Positions 16,575 to 26,447 of a DNA stretch of 64,000 nucleotides are shown one piece after another. The stretch lies in NCBI RefSeq assembly GCF_916715725.1, contig NZ_CAKAPD010000002.1:62001-126000 (forward strand). The letters are read 5' to 3'. Made by a program: the position numbers and the translations under genes. This stretch comes from an uncultured Rothia sp. (GTDB lineage Bacteria; Actinomycetota; Actinomycetes; Actinomycetales; Micrococcaceae). Position 1 is the first letter of the stretch. Every line of letters begins with the position of its first letter. The notes below the pieces were generated by a model. The model had not been told where the DNA came from, did no database searches, and was given only the letters and a program-made list of their open reading frames with translations.

Positions 16575-18029
16575 TTACTTCTGCGGGAAGAGGAGCGCGA
16601 GCGCCTCACCCAGGGTGGTTACCTCACGCACGGTCACGCCCTCGGGCACGTCCCCCACACCGGTCGGGGATGCGGGTACCAGCACGTGCGTGAATCCCAG
16701 GCGGCCCACCTCCGCGATACGCTGGCGGATGCCCGGCACGGCGCGAACCTCACCCGCCAGGCCGACCTCGCCAAAGACCGCGAGCTTGCGCGGAAGCGGC
16801 TTATTCTGCGCCGCCGAGGCGAGCGCCATGACGCACGCCAGGTCGGCGGCGGGCTCAGCAATTTTCGCGCCGCCCACCGTGGAGACGTAGCAGTCGAGCT
16901 TGCCCACGTTCAGCCCGGCGCGGCGTTGCAGCACCGCCAATAGCATCTGAATACGCGCTGAATCCAGGCCCGAGACGGTGCGGCGCGGGGCGGGCGCCAC
17001 CGCCTGGTCCAGCAGTGCCTGCACCTCCGCGAGCAGGGGGCGGCGGCCCTCCATCGTGACGGTCACGCAGGTGCCCGCCACCGGGTGCGGGGTGCTCGAA
17101 ACAAACATGCCGGAGGGGTCCAGCACGGGCGCGATGCCGTCCTCGTGCATGTCGAAGCAGCCCACCTCATCGGTGGGGCCGAAGCGATTCTTAATAGCGC
17201 GCAGCATGCGGATATTTGAGTGCTTATCGCCCTCGAACTGGCAGACCACGTCCACCAGGTGCTCGAGCAGACGCGGGCCCGCGATGGTGCCCTCCTTGGT
17301 CACGTGGCCCACGAGCAGGGTGCACATATTGCGTTCCTTCGCGGCGGCAATCACGGAGGCGGCGACCTCACGCACCTGGGTCACGCCGCCGGCGCTGCCC
17401 TCAACTTCCGCGGAGGCGAGGGTCTGCACGGAGTCAATGACCAGCAGGGAGGGGTTGACCTGCTCAATGTGCGCCAGGGCGGTGCCGAGGTCGGTTTCGC
17501 TGGTCAGGTAGAGGGTGTCCGCGATGGCGCCGATGCGGTCGGCACGGAGTTTAACCTGCGCGGCGGATTCCTCGCCGGTAATGTACAGCACCGGGCGCGG
17601 CGGCTGGGGTGCGCTATTCTGCGCCGGGGTGGCGCGGTTCTGCACGCCCTTCTGCCCCGTAATCCCGGCGGTGCCGCGCGCGAAGGTGGCGGCAACATCC
17701 AGCAGCAGGGTGGACTTACCCACGCCGGGTTCGCCCGCCATGAGGATGACCGCGCCGGGTACGAGTCCGCCGCCGAGCACGCGGTCAAATTCGGGGTTTC
17801 CGGTGCTCATGTAGGCGGCTACGCGCGAGTCGACCTCGGCGATGGGCTGGGCGGGTTTCTGCACGCTGGATGCGGCGCGGGTGCGCGCGCGGGTGCCCCC
17901 GGCGGCTTCTTCGACGGTGCCCCAGGTTTGGCATTCGCCGCAGCGGCCTACCCATTTGGCGGTGGTCCAGCCGCATTCGGTGCAGCGGTAGGCGGGTGCG
18001 GTTTTGGTGTTTTTCGTGCGCGCGGTCAT
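16575..18029 (-). CDS. radA: DNA repair protein RadA (Sms)
   Basis: The product is 484 residues with the full RadA layout: a C4 zinc finger (C16, C19, C30, C33), a RecA-like ATPase core with Walker A GEPGVGKST (99-107), the RadA-specific KNRFGPTDEVG motif, and a C-terminal Lon-protease-like domain. RadA is a helicase that extends recombination D-loops in homologous repair. The ATG complementary to 18027-18029 lies 6 nt after a TAAAAT box (18036-18041), so the mRNA is probably leaderless. It is divergent from disA, an arrangement common in Gram-positive bacteria where DisA and RadA interact. Confidence 0.97.
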   Translation of the reverse strand: MTARTKNTKTAPAYRCTECGWTTAKWVGRCGECQTWGTVEEAAGGTRARTRAASSVQKPAQPIAEVDSRVAAYMSTGNPEFDRVLGGGLVPGAVILMAGEPGVGKSTLLLDVAATFARGTAGITGQKGVQNRATPAQNSAPQPPRPVLYITGEESAAQVKLRADRIGAIADTLYLTSETDLGTALAHIEQVNPSLLVIDSVQTLASAEVEGSAGGVTQVREVAASVIAAAKERNMCTLLVGHVTKEGTIAGPRLLEHLVDVVCQFEGDKHSNIRMLRAIKNRFGPTDEVGCFDMHEDGIAPVLDPSGMFVSSTPHPVAGTCVTVTMEGRRPLLAEVQALLDQAVAPAPRRTVSGLDSARIQMLLAVLQRRAGLNVGKLDCYVSTVGGAKIAEPAADLACVMALASAAQNKPLPRKLAVFGEVGLAGEVRAVPGIRQRIAEVGRLGFTHVLVPASPTGVGDVPEGVTVREVTTLGEALALLFPQK

Positions 18030-18246
18030 GGGTCTATTTTAGGGTCTGGGGCGATATGGTGCGCGGTGTTTGGTCACGGCGAAATGGGGTGCCACAGAAC
18101 GCATTTTTACTCTTAACCGCAGATAGTTTAGCCCGGTGCACTCCCGTATAAATATCGAGAATATCCATTCGCTTTTGAGGCACTTTAGCCCGCCGTTCCG
18201 CCCCTGACCTGGCTCAATAACCACCCTTACGGGTACAATGTTTTTT
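18030..18246. promoter_or_regulatory. divergent radA/disA promoter region
   Basis: It carries a -10 box for each gene: TAAAAT on the minus strand (18036-18041) 6 nt from the radA ATG, and TACAAT (18234-18239) 7 nt from the disA GTG. No -35 is convincing for either. Confidence 0.6.
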
Positions 18247-19314
18247 GTGCAGATGAATTATAGTGACCTATTGCTTAAAACTATCGCCCGAATCGCCCCC
18301 GGCACCGAGCTCCGCGAGGGCCTGGAACGCATCATGCGTGGCCGTACGGGCGCGCTCATCGTACTCGGATCCGACCGCACCGTATCCTCCCTGTCGTCGG
18401 GCGGTTTCAACATCGACACCGAGTTCTCGGCAACCCGCCTGCGCGAGCTGGCAAAGATGGATGGCGCTATCATCTGCGACCGCGACGCCACCCGACTACT
18501 GCACGCCGGCGTGCAGCTCATGCCGGACGCCTCCATTGAAACGAACGAGTCCGGCACCCGCCACCGCACCGCCGAGCGCACCGCGATTCAGACCGGTTTC
18601 CCGGTGATTTCAGTGAGCGCGTCGATGTCCGTGATTTCGGTGTACGTTGACGGCACCCGCTACATGGTTGAGGACAGCCAGTACCTGATGGCTCGCGCAA
18701 ACCAGGCGATTCAGACCCTTGAAAGCTATAAGAAGCGTCTGCGTTCGGTGCTCTCTAACCTGTCTGCCCAGGAGATTGAGTCGAACGTTTCCCTGAGCGA
18801 CGTGGCGATGACCCTGCAGCGCATGGAGATGGTGAACCGCATTATCCGCGAGGTCAGCCACTATGTGCTGGAGCTCGGCGTGCACGGTCGCCTGATTGCC
18901 CTGCAGCTGGAGGAGCTGCGCGCCCCCGAGATGACCGCCAGCGACCTGATTCTGCGCGACTACCTGCCCGAGGTGAACGACGAGCTGATTACCGCCGGCG
19001 TTGAGGCGCTGCAGAACCTGGACGATATGGACATCGTGGATCTGCGCACGATTGCCCGCACTGTCGGCTTTGGTGAGAACCCCGACCTGGAGCTGCCCCT
19101 GCAGCCGCGCGGTTTCCGTCTGCTTGCCGGTATTCCGAGCATCCCGAACGCTATTTCTGAGCGTCTGGTGGAGCGCTTCGGCAGCCTGCAGGCTCTGATG
19201 GCGGCGTCCCTTGAGGACCTGCGCGCCGTGGACGGTGTGGGTGAGGCTCGTGCCCGCACGGTACGTGAGCAACTGTCCCGCATGGCGGAGAGCAGCCTAG
19301 AGAAGTACCTCTAA
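18247..19314 (+). CDS. disA: DNA integrity scanning diadenylate cyclase DisA
   Basis: The product is 355 residues. The N-terminal DAC domain has both catalytic motifs, DGA (72-74) and GTRHRT (103-108); a helical spine and a C-terminal helix-hairpin-helix DNA-binding domain (GVGEARARTV) follow. DisA makes c-di-AMP from two ATP and senses branched DNA. The start is placed at GTG 18247, 7 nt after TACAAT, giving a leaderless message; ATG 18253 and an upstream frame from ATG 18238 (which would overlap the -10 box) are less likely. An intrinsic terminator follows closely. Confidence 0.96.
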   Translation: MQMNYSDLLLKTIARIAPGTELREGLERIMRGRTGALIVLGSDRTVSSLSSGGFNIDTEFSATRLRELAKMDGAIICDRDATRLLHAGVQLMPDASIETNESGTRHRTAERTAIQTGFPVISVSASMSVISVYVDGTRYMVEDSQYLMARANQAIQTLESYKKRLRSVLSNLSAQEIESNVSLSDVAMTLQRMEMVNRIIREVSHYVLELGVHGRLIALQLEELRAPEMTASDLILRDYLPEVNDELITAGVEALQNLDDMDIVDLRTIARTVGFGENPDLELPLQPRGFRLLAGIPSIPNAISERLVERFGSLQALMAASLEDLRAVDGVGEARARTVREQLSRMAESSLEKYL

Positions 19315-19330
19315 AAGACCCATACGAGAG

Positions 19331-19367
19331 CCCCCGCGCCGGAAGAAATATCTGGCACGGGGTTTTT
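19331..19367 (+). terminator. disA terminator, sibling of the one at 19729
   Basis: Stem 19332-19340 with 19354-19362, one G-T pair, then a T-run. Its left arm and loop start (CCCCCGCGCCGGAAGAA) are repeated at 19734-19750. Confidence 0.85.
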
Positions 19368-19465
19368 CTGACCTCACGAGAACCTTTTGCATTATGATGT
19401 AGTGAAAGCGGAGTTCCCTCCGCTCCCTGATGTCTCAAGCATCATGACACCCCCTGGAGGTCACA
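19368..19465 (+). promoter_or_regulatory. promoter and 5' hairpin leader of the 79-residue protein gene
   Basis: CTGACC (19368-19373) and TATGAT (19393-19398) with a 19-nt spacer predict a start near 19405. The transcript would begin almost at once with a perfect 7-bp hairpin AGCGGAG-TTCC-CTCCGCT (19407-19424), then run 40 nt to a GGAGG ribosome site. The hairpin may stabilise the mRNA or regulate it. Confidence 0.5.
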
Positions 19466-19705
19466 ATGTCGTACTCGCGAGCTAAGTATCCGTCGGCCAA
19501 GCGCCCCGTCCCGTTCTTCGTGTGGGCGTCCCCCATTCTCTTTCTGATTTATCTGCCGCTGCTGTGGTTCAAGGTCATCCCCAACTCTTTTGAGGTGACT
19601 GACCTGTCCACCCTGCTGTTGGCGGCACTGCAGTGGACCGCTTTCGGTAGTCTGCTCGGGTACCTGGGCGAGCGCCGCTTCGCCAAGCCCCGCGCCTCCA
19701 AATAG
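19466..19705 (+). CDS. small two-helix membrane protein, unknown
   Basis: The product is 79 residues. A basic, Tyr/Ser-rich N-terminus (SYSRAKYPSAKRPVP) precedes two hydrophobic segments (about residues 18-38 and 48-68) and a basic C-terminus. An optimal GGAGG ribosome site lies 7 nt before the ATG, so the frame is almost certainly translated. It is flanked by two near-identical terminators, making it a self-contained unit between disA and the secreted protein gene. Function unknown. Confidence 0.8.
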   Translation: MSYSRAKYPSAKRPVPFFVWASPILFLIYLPLLWFKVIPNSFEVTDLSTLLLAALQWTAFGSLLGYLGERRFAKPRASK

Positions 19706-19728
19706 CGCCGCACAATAACCCCATATAG

Positions 19729-19770
19729 AGAAGCCCCCGCGCCGGAAGAACATCCAGCACGGGGGCTTCT
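19729..19770. terminator. bidirectional terminator between convergent genes
   Basis: A 17-nt arm (19729-19745) pairs with 19754-19770 with few mismatches. Shared by the 79-residue gene and the leftward 19806-20603 gene. Confidence 0.8.
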
Positions 19771-19805
19771 CACGCCCGCACAGGGGCGAAAACTATAGAA
19801 GTGAA

Positions 19806-20603
19806 CTACTGAATCACGAAGTTCACCGGAGCCGAGCTCACACCATTGACGGTAACCGCAGCCCAGTAGGAACCCTTCTGAGCGGTCGAAGCGGAGGAGC
19901 AACCCAGCACGTTGATCTTACGGTCCCACGCCAGGTCGGTTGCGCCCTCGGCACCTGCGACCACCTCAGACTTCTGAACGGCGGTCGCCGCGCACAGGCT
20001 GCGGGTGTACACCTGAGCCGCACCGGAGGTGATGTTCAGGTCCACGCCGGTGTTCGCGCCCTCGCCACCCACAGCGCAGGGGGTCTTCGAGGAGTTCGTG
20101 TAGGTCACGTGGAAGGACACCTGCTCACCGGCTGCGAAGGTACGCTTCGCGGGGGTGACGGTCACCTTCAGGTCGTTCGCGGTGCACGCCGCAACAGCAG
20201 CCGCAGTGGTCACCGAGGGTGCCGGTGCGGGGGTAGTCGGGGTCGCCGCGGGGGTAGTTGCCGCAGGGGTTGCCGCGGCGGTGGTCACGCTTGCAGTGGG
20301 TGCCGCAGAAGTGGTCACCGAGGGGGTTGCCGAAGCAGTAGCCGACGCGGTTGCAGAGGCAGTCGCGCTAGCGGACGGGGTAGCCGAAGCAGTTTCGGAG
20401 GGGCGAGCACTGAAGCTCTGGAAGGGCGCGCCGGAAGCCGTCGCGGTGGAGGCTACAGTGGCGTCCTTCTTGCCGTTAATCATGCCGACCATGGAGGTCA
20501 CGCCGGCAACCAGCAGCAGAATAATAGCGAGCAGAGCGATAACCGCCACGATGCGACGGCGGCGGTAGACTTCGGGAGGCAGAACGGGACCATTTTCAGA
20601 CAT
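19806..20603 (-). CDS. membrane-anchored protein with low-complexity linker and Cys-containing outer domain
   Basis: The product is 265 residues from the ATG complementary to 20601-20603, which has an AAGGG ribosome site; an upstream in-frame ATG is not needed. It has an N-terminal cytosolic stretch PEVYRRRR, one membrane segment (about 18-40), a 90-residue Ala/Thr/Ser/Pro linker of ATASATAS-type repeats, then a compact domain of about 110 residues with four cysteines that could form two disulfides. This is the layout of surface-exposed or wall-spanning proteins; the domain resembles DUF4232-type folds in size only. Function unknown. Confidence 0.75.
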   Translation of the reverse strand: MSENGPVLPPEVYRRRRIVAVIALLAIILLLVAGVTSMVGMINGKKDATVASTATASGAPFQSFSARPSETASATPSASATASATASATASATPSVTTSAAPTASVTTAAATPAATTPAATPTTPAPAPSVTTAAAVAACTANDLKVTVTPAKRTFAAGEQVSFHVTYTNSSKTPCAVGGEGANTGVDLNITSGAAQVYTRSLCAATAVQKSEVVAGAEGATDLAWDRKINVLGCSSASTAQKGSYWAAVTVNGVSSAPVNFVIQ

Positions 20604-20696
20604 ACCCTTAAGGATACCGGGTTTAACCCTGAGATTCACAGTGAACTCTGTTCATGCGGTTTTGGGAATATATGCCCTGTGGCGTAGGCTTTTCGG

Positions 20697-21731
20697 ATGA
20701 CCTCAGAGCCCAAACGCACCGCACGCACACGCCCCGAACCCACCCTGCCCGAAGGCACGAATACCGAGGCACTCCACCACCGAATCAACCGATGGTTCCT
20801 CGACCAGGCACGCGATTTGCCGTGGCGTCGTGACGAGTGCACCCCCTGGGGCGTGATGGTCAGCGAGTTCATGCTGCAGCAGACCCCCGTCAAGCGCGTC
20901 CTACCCGTGTGGGAGGAGTGGATGCGCCGCTGGCCCACCCCCGCCGATCTTGCCGCCGAGCCCGCCTCGGAGGCGGTGCGCGCCTGGGGCCGCCTAGGTT
21001 ACCCGCGCCGCGCGCAGCGGCTGCACGGTGCCGCTGTGGCGATTGTGGAGCAGCACGGCGGTGAGGTTCCCGCCGACTACGAGGCGCTACTGGATCTGCC
21101 GGGCGTGGGTTCCTACACAGCGGCGGCGATTAGCGTGTTCGCGTTCGGCCTGCGCGCCACGGTGATTGATACGAATATCCGCCGCGTGCACGCGCGCGCT
21201 GTGTCCGGTAAGGCGTTGCCCTCGCGTTCGTTGACGGCGGCTGAGACTCGCCTGGCGGAGGCGCTCATGCCCGCCGACACCCCCACCTCCTGCCTGTGGA
21301 ATGCGGCGACCATGGAGCTCGGTGCGCTGGTCTGCACGGCGAAGTCCCCGACCTGTCAACTGTGCCCGGTGGAGAATCTGTGCGCCTGGGTTGCGGCGGG
21401 CAAGCCGGAGGCGGACTACACCCCCAAGGGTCAGAGCTGGCACGGCACGGACCGTCAGGTACGCGGGGCGGTCATGGCGGTGCTGCGTGCGGCGCATGAG
21501 CCGGTGAATCGCGAGCTGATTTTGAGCGCGGGTGTAGCTTCAGCTGACGATACGACTTCCCCTGACTTTGCGTTCCCCGCAAATGCACCCGCCGCGGTGC
21601 ACCGCCCACTCAAGGCGCTGTATGCGCTCTCCCCCGCCGCCGAGCAGTTGCAGCGCTGCTACGCGGGGCTGCTGGCGGACTCTCTCGCCCGCGAAGTCAC
21701 GCAGGGCGATGCAGTGCTCGTCTCGCTCTAG
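20697..21731 (+). CDS. mutY: A/G-specific adenine glycosylase MutY
   Basis: The product is 344 residues. The catalytic helix-hairpin-helix-GPD region is clear (LLDLPGVGSYTAAAI, then VIDTNIRRV with the catalytic Asp), as is SEFMLQQTPV with the catalytic Glu. The iron-sulfur cluster cysteines have standard spacing C-x6-C-x2-C-x5-C (residues about 213, 220, 223, 229). MutY removes adenine mispaired with 8-oxoguanine. The C-terminal recognition domain is short compared with E. coli. TAGGCT (20685-20690) lies 6 nt before the ATG, again consistent with a leaderless mRNA. Confidence 0.94.
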   Translation: MTSEPKRTARTRPEPTLPEGTNTEALHHRINRWFLDQARDLPWRRDECTPWGVMVSEFMLQQTPVKRVLPVWEEWMRRWPTPADLAAEPASEAVRAWGRLGYPRRAQRLHGAAVAIVEQHGGEVPADYEALLDLPGVGSYTAAAISVFAFGLRATVIDTNIRRVHARAVSGKALPSRSLTAAETRLAEALMPADTPTSCLWNAATMELGALVCTAKSPTCQLCPVENLCAWVAAGKPEADYTPKGQSWHGTDRQVRGAVMAVLRAAHEPVNRELILSAGVASADDTTSPDFAFPANAPAAVHRPLKALYALSPAAEQLQRCYAGLLADSLAREVTQGDAVLVSL

Positions 21732-21798
21732 TACCCGCCGCAGAAAGGCTCCTGGGGGCTTCTAGAGCCTATAGAATCTGGAACCTTTAGAAGACAGA

Positions 21799-21850
21799 AA
21801 ACGCCTGTGGGGCGGTACAGGATAATTCCGGTACCGCCCCACAGGCGTTT
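21799..21850. terminator. bidirectional terminator between mutY and clpC
   Basis: A perfect 20-bp stem (21799-21818 with 21831-21850), loop 12 nt, A-run and T-run at the base so it reads in both directions. The strongest hairpin in the window. Confidence 0.95.
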
Positions 21851-21878
21851 AGTGCGCTAAAACCTAGCTACCTATGGC

Positions 21879-24458
21879 TTAGTCTCCACCCTGACCCTCT
21901 CGAGCCTCGGAAGCAGGTGCCTCAGCTGCGGGAACCTCGGAAGACTCGCCCTCGTTCAGCTCCTGCACCGAATCCAGAGCCAACTCCTTCATCGGCTGCG
22001 AGGAGAAGACGAACTTCGCGGAGTCGCCCTCACCCTCAACGTCCACGGTGATCTTCTCACCGGGCTTGATGTCGCCGAAGAGGATCTTCTCAGACAGGGC
22101 GTCCTCAATGTTGCGCTGCATCTCGCGGCGCAGAGGACGGGCACCCATGGACGGGTCGTAACCCTTAGCCGCCATGAGAACCTTCGCAGCATTAGTCAGC
22201 TCAATGGACATATCCTGCTCCGCCAGGCGCTTAGCCAGGCGGCCCACGAACAGGTCCACAATCTGCAGAATCTCAGACTCGGAGAGCTGCGGGAAGACGA
22301 TAATGTCGTCCACACGGTTCAGGAACTCGGGGCGGAAGTGCTCCTTGAGGTTCTCCATCACGCGTGCCTGCATGCGCTCGTAGTCGGCTGCGGTGTCATC
22401 CATCGCCTGGAAACCAACCGGGATGCGGCGGTTCACGTCACGCGAGCCCAGGTTGGTGGTCATGATGATGACGGTGTTCTTGAAGTCCACCACGCGACCC
22501 TGCGAGTCGGTCAGGCGACCATCTTCCAGGATCTGCAGCAGCGAGTTGAACAGGTCGGCGTGAGCCTTCTCAACCTCGTCGAACAGGACCACGGAGAAGG
22601 GCTTGCGGCGGACCTTCTCGGTCAGCTGGCCGCCCTCATCGTAGCCAACGTAGCCGGGAGGCGCACCGAACAGACGGGAGACGGTGTGCTTCTCCTGGTA
22701 CTCGGACATATCCAGGGTGATGAGCGAATCCTCATCGCCAAACAGGAACTCCGCCAGAGCCTTGGCAAGCTCGGTCTTACCCACACCGGTCGGGCCGGCG
22801 AAGATGAACGAACCACCGGGGCGGCGCGGGTCCTTCAGACCTGCACGGGTACGGCGAATCGCGCGGGACAGCGCCGCAATAGCGTGCTCCTGGCCGATAA
22901 CGCGCTTGTGGAGTTCCTGCTCCATGGTCAGCAGGCGGGTCGACTCTTCCTCGGTGATCTTGTAGACCGGGACACCGGTGGAAGCAGCCAGAACCTCAGC
23001 AATGACCTCGGGGGTCACGGTGCCGAATGCGTCGCCGCCTTCGCGCCATGCCTTCTCGGCTTCTTCCTTCTCAGCCAGGACCTTCTGCTCCTGATCACGC
23101 AGGCCTGCGGCCTTCTCGTAATCCTGGGAGTTGATGGCGTCTTCCTTCTGCTGGCGCAGCTTGGCGGCCTTCTCGTCGAGCAGCTTGATTTCCGGGGGTG
23201 CGGTCATGCGCTTGATGCGCAGGCGTGCGCCCGCCTCGTCAATCAGGTCGACTGCCTTATCCGGCAGGAAGCGGTCGGAGATGTAGCGTGCCGCGAGGTT
23301 CACGGCGGTCTCAATTGCCTCGTCGGTAATGGTGACGCGGTGGTGTGCCTCGTACTTATCGCGCACACCCTTGAGGATCTGCACGGCGAGCTCCTGAGAG
23401 GGCTCCTCAACCTGAATCGGCTGGAAGCGGCGCTCCAGGGCGGCATCCTTCTCAATGTGCTTGCGGTACTCGTCCAGGGTGGTGGCACCGATGGTCTGCA
23501 GTTCGCCTCGAGCCAGCATGGGCTTGAGGATGGAGGCAGCGTCAATCGCGCCCTCAGCTGCACCGGCACCCACCAGGGTGTGAATCTCGTCAATGAACAG
23601 GATGATGTCGCCGCGGGAGCGAATCTCCTTCAGAACCTTCTTCAGGCGTTCCTCGAAGTCACCGCGGTAGCGGGAACCGGCCACGAGGGAGCCGAGGTCC
23701 AGGGTGTACAGGTGCTTGTCCTTGAGGGTCTCGGGGACGTCACCGTGCACGATAGCCTGTGCCAGGCCCTCCACGACGGCGGTCTTACCGACGCCGGGCT
23801 CACCAATCAGCACGGGGTTGTTCTTGGTACGGCGGGAGAGGACCTGCATAACGCGCTCCATCTCCTTGTGGCGACCGATGACCGGATCCAGCTCGCCCTC
23901 ACGTGCAGCGGCGGTGAGGTTGCGGCCGAACTGATCCAGGATGGTCGAACCCGCGGGAGTGCCTTCGCGAGAGTTACCTGCACCCACACCGGCGGTTTCC
24001 TTATCGCCGGAGTTGTTGCCGGGGTAGCCGGAAATCAGGTCCATGACAGCCTGGCGCACGGCGGCGGGCTCAGCGCCCAGCTTGACCAGCACCTGGTTTG
24101 CCACGCCCTCGTTCGCGCGAACCATGCCCAGCAGGATGTGTTCGGTGCCAATGTAGCCGTGGTTCAGCTGAATAGCCTCGCGCATGGACAGTTCGAGAAC
24201 CTTCTTCGCGCGGGGGGTGAAGGGGATGTGGCCGTTAGGCGCCTGGGGGCCGGGGCCGACGATGTCCTGAACCTGTTCACGTACTGCGTTCAGGGTAACG
24301 CCCAATGATTCCAGGGCGCGGGCACCGATGCCTTCGCCCTCGTGAATCAGACCGAGCAGAAGGTGTTCGGTACCGATGTAGTTGTGGTTGAGCATGCGTG
24401 CCTCTTCCTGGGCAAGCACCACAACGCGCCGAGCTCGATCGGTAAAGCGTTCAAACAT
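21879..24458 (-). CDS. clpC: ATP-dependent Clp protease ATPase subunit ClpC
   Basis: The product is 859 residues, full length. Order: two N-terminal Clp repeats, first AAA domain with Walker [10 protein letters not shown] and [10 protein letters not shown], a middle domain with a UVR motif ([19 protein letters not shown]), and second AAA domain with GPTGVGKTE. ClpC unfolds substrates for ClpP in the cytosol and is usually essential in actinobacteria. A ribosome site AAGGAGTG precedes the ATG. I looked for HspR or ClgR boxes upstream and found no convincing one, only a GTTC...GAAC pair near 24536-24553. The C-terminal tail is acidic and Ala/Glu-rich. Confidence 0.98.
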   Translation of the reverse strand: MFERFTDRARRVVVLAQEEARMLNHNYIGTEHLLLGLIHEGEGIGARALESLGVTLNAVREQVQDIVGPGPQAPNGHIPFTPRAKKVLELSMREAIQLNHGYIGTEHILLGMVRANEGVANQVLVKLGAEPAAVRQAVMDLISGYPGNNSGDKETAGVGAGNSREGTPAGSTILDQFGRNLTAAAREGELDPVIGRHKEMERVMQVLSRRTKNNPVLIGEPGVGKTAVVEGLAQAIVHGDVPETLKDKHLYTLDLGSLVAGSRYRGDFEERLKKVLKEIRSRGDIILFIDEIHTLVGAGAAEGAIDAASILKPMLARGELQTIGATTLDEYRKHIEKDAALERRFQPIQVEEPSQELAVQILKGVRDKYEAHHRVTITDEAIETAVNLAARYISDRFLPDKAVDLIDEAGARLRIKRMTAPPEIKLLDEKAAKLRQQKEDAINSQDYEKAAGLRDQEQKVLAEKEEAEKAWREGGDAFGTVTPEVIAEVLAASTGVPVYKITEEESTRLLTMEQELHKRVIGQEHAIAALSRAIRRTRAGLKDPRRPGGSFIFAGPTGVGKTELAKALAEFLFGDEDSLITLDMSEYQEKHTVSRLFGAPPGYVGYDEGGQLTEKVRRKPFSVVLFDEVEKAHADLFNSLLQILEDGRLTDSQGRVVDFKNTVIIMTTNLGSRDVNRRIPVGFQAMDDTAADYERMQARVMENLKEHFRPEFLNRVDDIIVFPQLSESEILQIVDLFVGRLAKRLAEQDMSIELTNAAKVLMAAKGYDPSMGARPLRREMQRNIEDALSEKILFGDIKPGEKITVDVEGEGDSAKFVFSSQPMKELALDSVQELNEGESSEVPAAEAPASEAREGQGGD

Positions 24459-25309
24459 TTACGCACTCCTTGCATTTTCCTATTGATACAAGAGTACGTT
24501 GAGCTGCGGGTTTATGCCCCGCGTGTGGGCGCCTGTTCGCCATCAAGAGAACAGATGAGCTGTTCGGGGCGTTTTGAGCGTGTTTTCGGGCGCCTAGGAG
24601 GGGGTTCCGCGGGATTTTGGGGAGGTTCTGAGGGGGCAAGCTCAGCGGGTGAGGAAGATAGCGGGAGAGCCCGCGTGGAGGGGCTATAAGTGGGCTCTGA
24701 GGGGCGGTAGTGCCGATACGAGGGTTCCCGAAAACGGGGAACACACAAGAAGCCACATAGACCCACACCAGAATCGCCCGTTTTCTGCACGCGCGTGAAT
24801 ATATTGCAGATTTTCTTTAAAGATTTATATGTTCGCGTGAGAAATTTCAATAATTCGCAAAAATATATACGGCTCGATTATTGGCAGAATATTTCCACAT
24901 AATTCCCAGGCAATCTACAGCAGAATTTCCTCCGACAATCATCTCGGCACCAGGGAAGTATCAGGGTAAATCTCCACGACAGCGCACGGGTGGCATGCTT
25001 ATTATTTTCGGCTCTATTCAGGGTAGACCCCACACCCCACACAGGGGGAATATCCCGACGAATAACAACAGCATCAAAGAGATTAATGCGCCAACACCTT
25101 TAGTGTTCCTGCCGATGCATGAAATCTAAATGAACGCAGAACCCGAATGTGTACTATGCCCCTGCGTTCAACCAATACCCTTCTCGGTATTGCACCGATT
25201 GCCCCATCAACCAGCCCCATATATTTTACACGTAAATAGTTAATTGGAATTAGCCATAAAACATCTCCCATTCAGATATACAGAACATACAACACGCATA
25301 AGAAGGCAA
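24459..25309. other. 851-bp gene-poor, partly AT-rich region between lsr2 and clpC
   Basis: The clpC-proximal half has normal GC and must hold the clpC promoter. From about 24790 the sequence becomes strongly AT-rich. I see no supported gene; the frame 24881-25129 has no ribosome site and random composition. Three hairpins cluster at 25090-25192: AACAC-GTGTT, an 8-bp stem 25132-25139 with 25162-25169, and a 7-bp stem 25173-25179 with 25186-25192. They may mark a small RNA or an attenuated transcript. Confidence 0.5.
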
Positions 25310-25342
25310 AACAAAAGGCGGACGGTGATAACACCGTCCGCC
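25310..25342 (-). terminator. lsr2 terminator
   Basis: An 11-bp perfect stem (25317-25327 with 25332-25342), 4-nt loop, followed on the minus strand by TTTTGTTTT. Confidence 0.93.
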
Positions 25343-25409
25343 CTAAGCACCCGGAGGTTTAGAACCTTAAAGAACCAACCCCTCCGGCTACACGCAATGC
25401 GTAGAACCC

Positions 25410-25763
25410 TTAGTCCTGAGCCTTCATTGCTTCGTAGTATGCGTCCTGAATATCCTGGTGGATGCGGCCGCGGTCAGAGACCTTGTGGCCGTTAGCCTTA
25501 GCCCACTCGCGGATTGCTGCGGTCTCAGGGTTACGCTTAACCGGAGCAGCGGTGCCGCGGGGTGCACGGGTGCGCTGGGTAGCGGTACCCTGCACGCGGC
25601 GGGACTTTGCCACGAAGGGGCGGATAGCGTCACGCAGGCGAGCTGCGTTAGCGGAGGACAGGTCGATCTCGTAGTGAGCGCCGTCCAGGCCGAAACGGAT
25701 GGTTTCGTCTGCGGGGCCGCCGTCGAGATCGTCTTCAAGGATGATGCGAACCTTCTGTGCCAT
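25410..25763 (-). CDS. lsr2: Lsr2 nucleoid-associated protein
   Basis: The product is 117 residues, the usual Lsr2 length. The N-terminal dimerisation domain starts AQKVRIILEDDLDGG, and the C-terminal DNA-binding domain carries the RGR minor-groove motif (SDRGRIHQDI). Lsr2 is the actinobacterial H-NS analogue that coats AT-rich DNA and silences acquired genes. The start has a strong AGGAGGTG ribosome site. It sits between two AT-rich non-coding stretches, a natural setting for autoregulation, and the AT-rich island at 42.9-46.6 kb is a likely target in this same window. Confidence 0.97.
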   Translation of the reverse strand: MAQKVRIILEDDLDGGPADETIRFGLDGAHYEIDLSSANAARLRDAIRPFVAKSRRVQGTATQRTRAPRGTAAPVKRNPETAAIREWAKANGHKVSDRGRIHQDIQDAYYEAMKAQD

Positions 25764-26375
25764 TGAGGCACCTCCTCATCTGTTGCATATATCCTGTGGA
25801 TAAACCCAAAAGCCTCTATCGGAGATTGAGAAAATAGTGTGCCGGATATATTTATGTACTAATTTTCTTTCACATAATAACAGAAATATATTAAAGATTC
25901 CGAAAACTTCCTGAATATTGAAACAATGCGCTGATCGCCCTGAGCGATATATCCATTCCGTTCACCTCCGTTAAATCCTCACCCACCCCGCACACATTAA
26001 TGCGCAGTTTAGAGTGCAAATACTTTGGATTCCTCCGGCACACACTATGGGGACAATATCGAACAATGCACAACACGGCACCACCAACAATCCCCAGGAA
26101 TTACATCACCCGCACGGGCACCCACAATACGCTATTCACTCCAGGCATTCCCAGGCTATTTAAAAGCGAAATTCTGGTCCTATCCCAACAGCTCATTCTT
26201 TTCTATGCGACACATTCGTGTATAAGAGCAGAAACCCCCGCCAGAACGAATAGAGCAGCATAAATCAGCACCAGAATAGAGTAAAAAAGCACCGAAAAAC
26301 ACCCCTGACCTGTGCAAATACCAATCCAAGCCCACAGCACACGCTATACACCGTGCAAAAGAGTGCACGCAAAAA
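25764..26375. other. 612-bp non-coding region upstream of lsr2
   Basis: AT-rich near lsr2, with runs such as ATATATTTATG around 25845-25860, where its promoter must lie. The rest has no open frame with a ribosome site; frames on the minus strand (25891-26076, 26180-26368) have Cys-rich random composition. I see no other feature. Confidence 0.5.
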
Positions 26376-26417
26376 CGGCGGGTGCCGCAGATACAACCGT
26401 ATCCGCGGCACCCGCCG
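26376..26417 (-). terminator. lysS terminator
   Basis: A 19-nt arm (26376-26394) pairs with 26399-26417 with one mismatch and a 4-nt loop; on the minus strand TTTTTG follows. Confidence 0.9.
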
Positions 26418-26447
26418 CATTATCGCCTCTCAAGGTGAAGCTAAAGC

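Noticed and set aside
22338..24308. A 656-codon open frame antisense to clpC
   Set aside because: It lies wholly inside clpC on the other strand, has no ribosome site, and its length follows from the GC-rich codon pattern of clpC.
24881..25129. 82-codon frame between clpC and lsr2
   Set aside because: No ribosome site, Pro/Ile/Asn-rich random composition, and it runs through the hairpin cluster.
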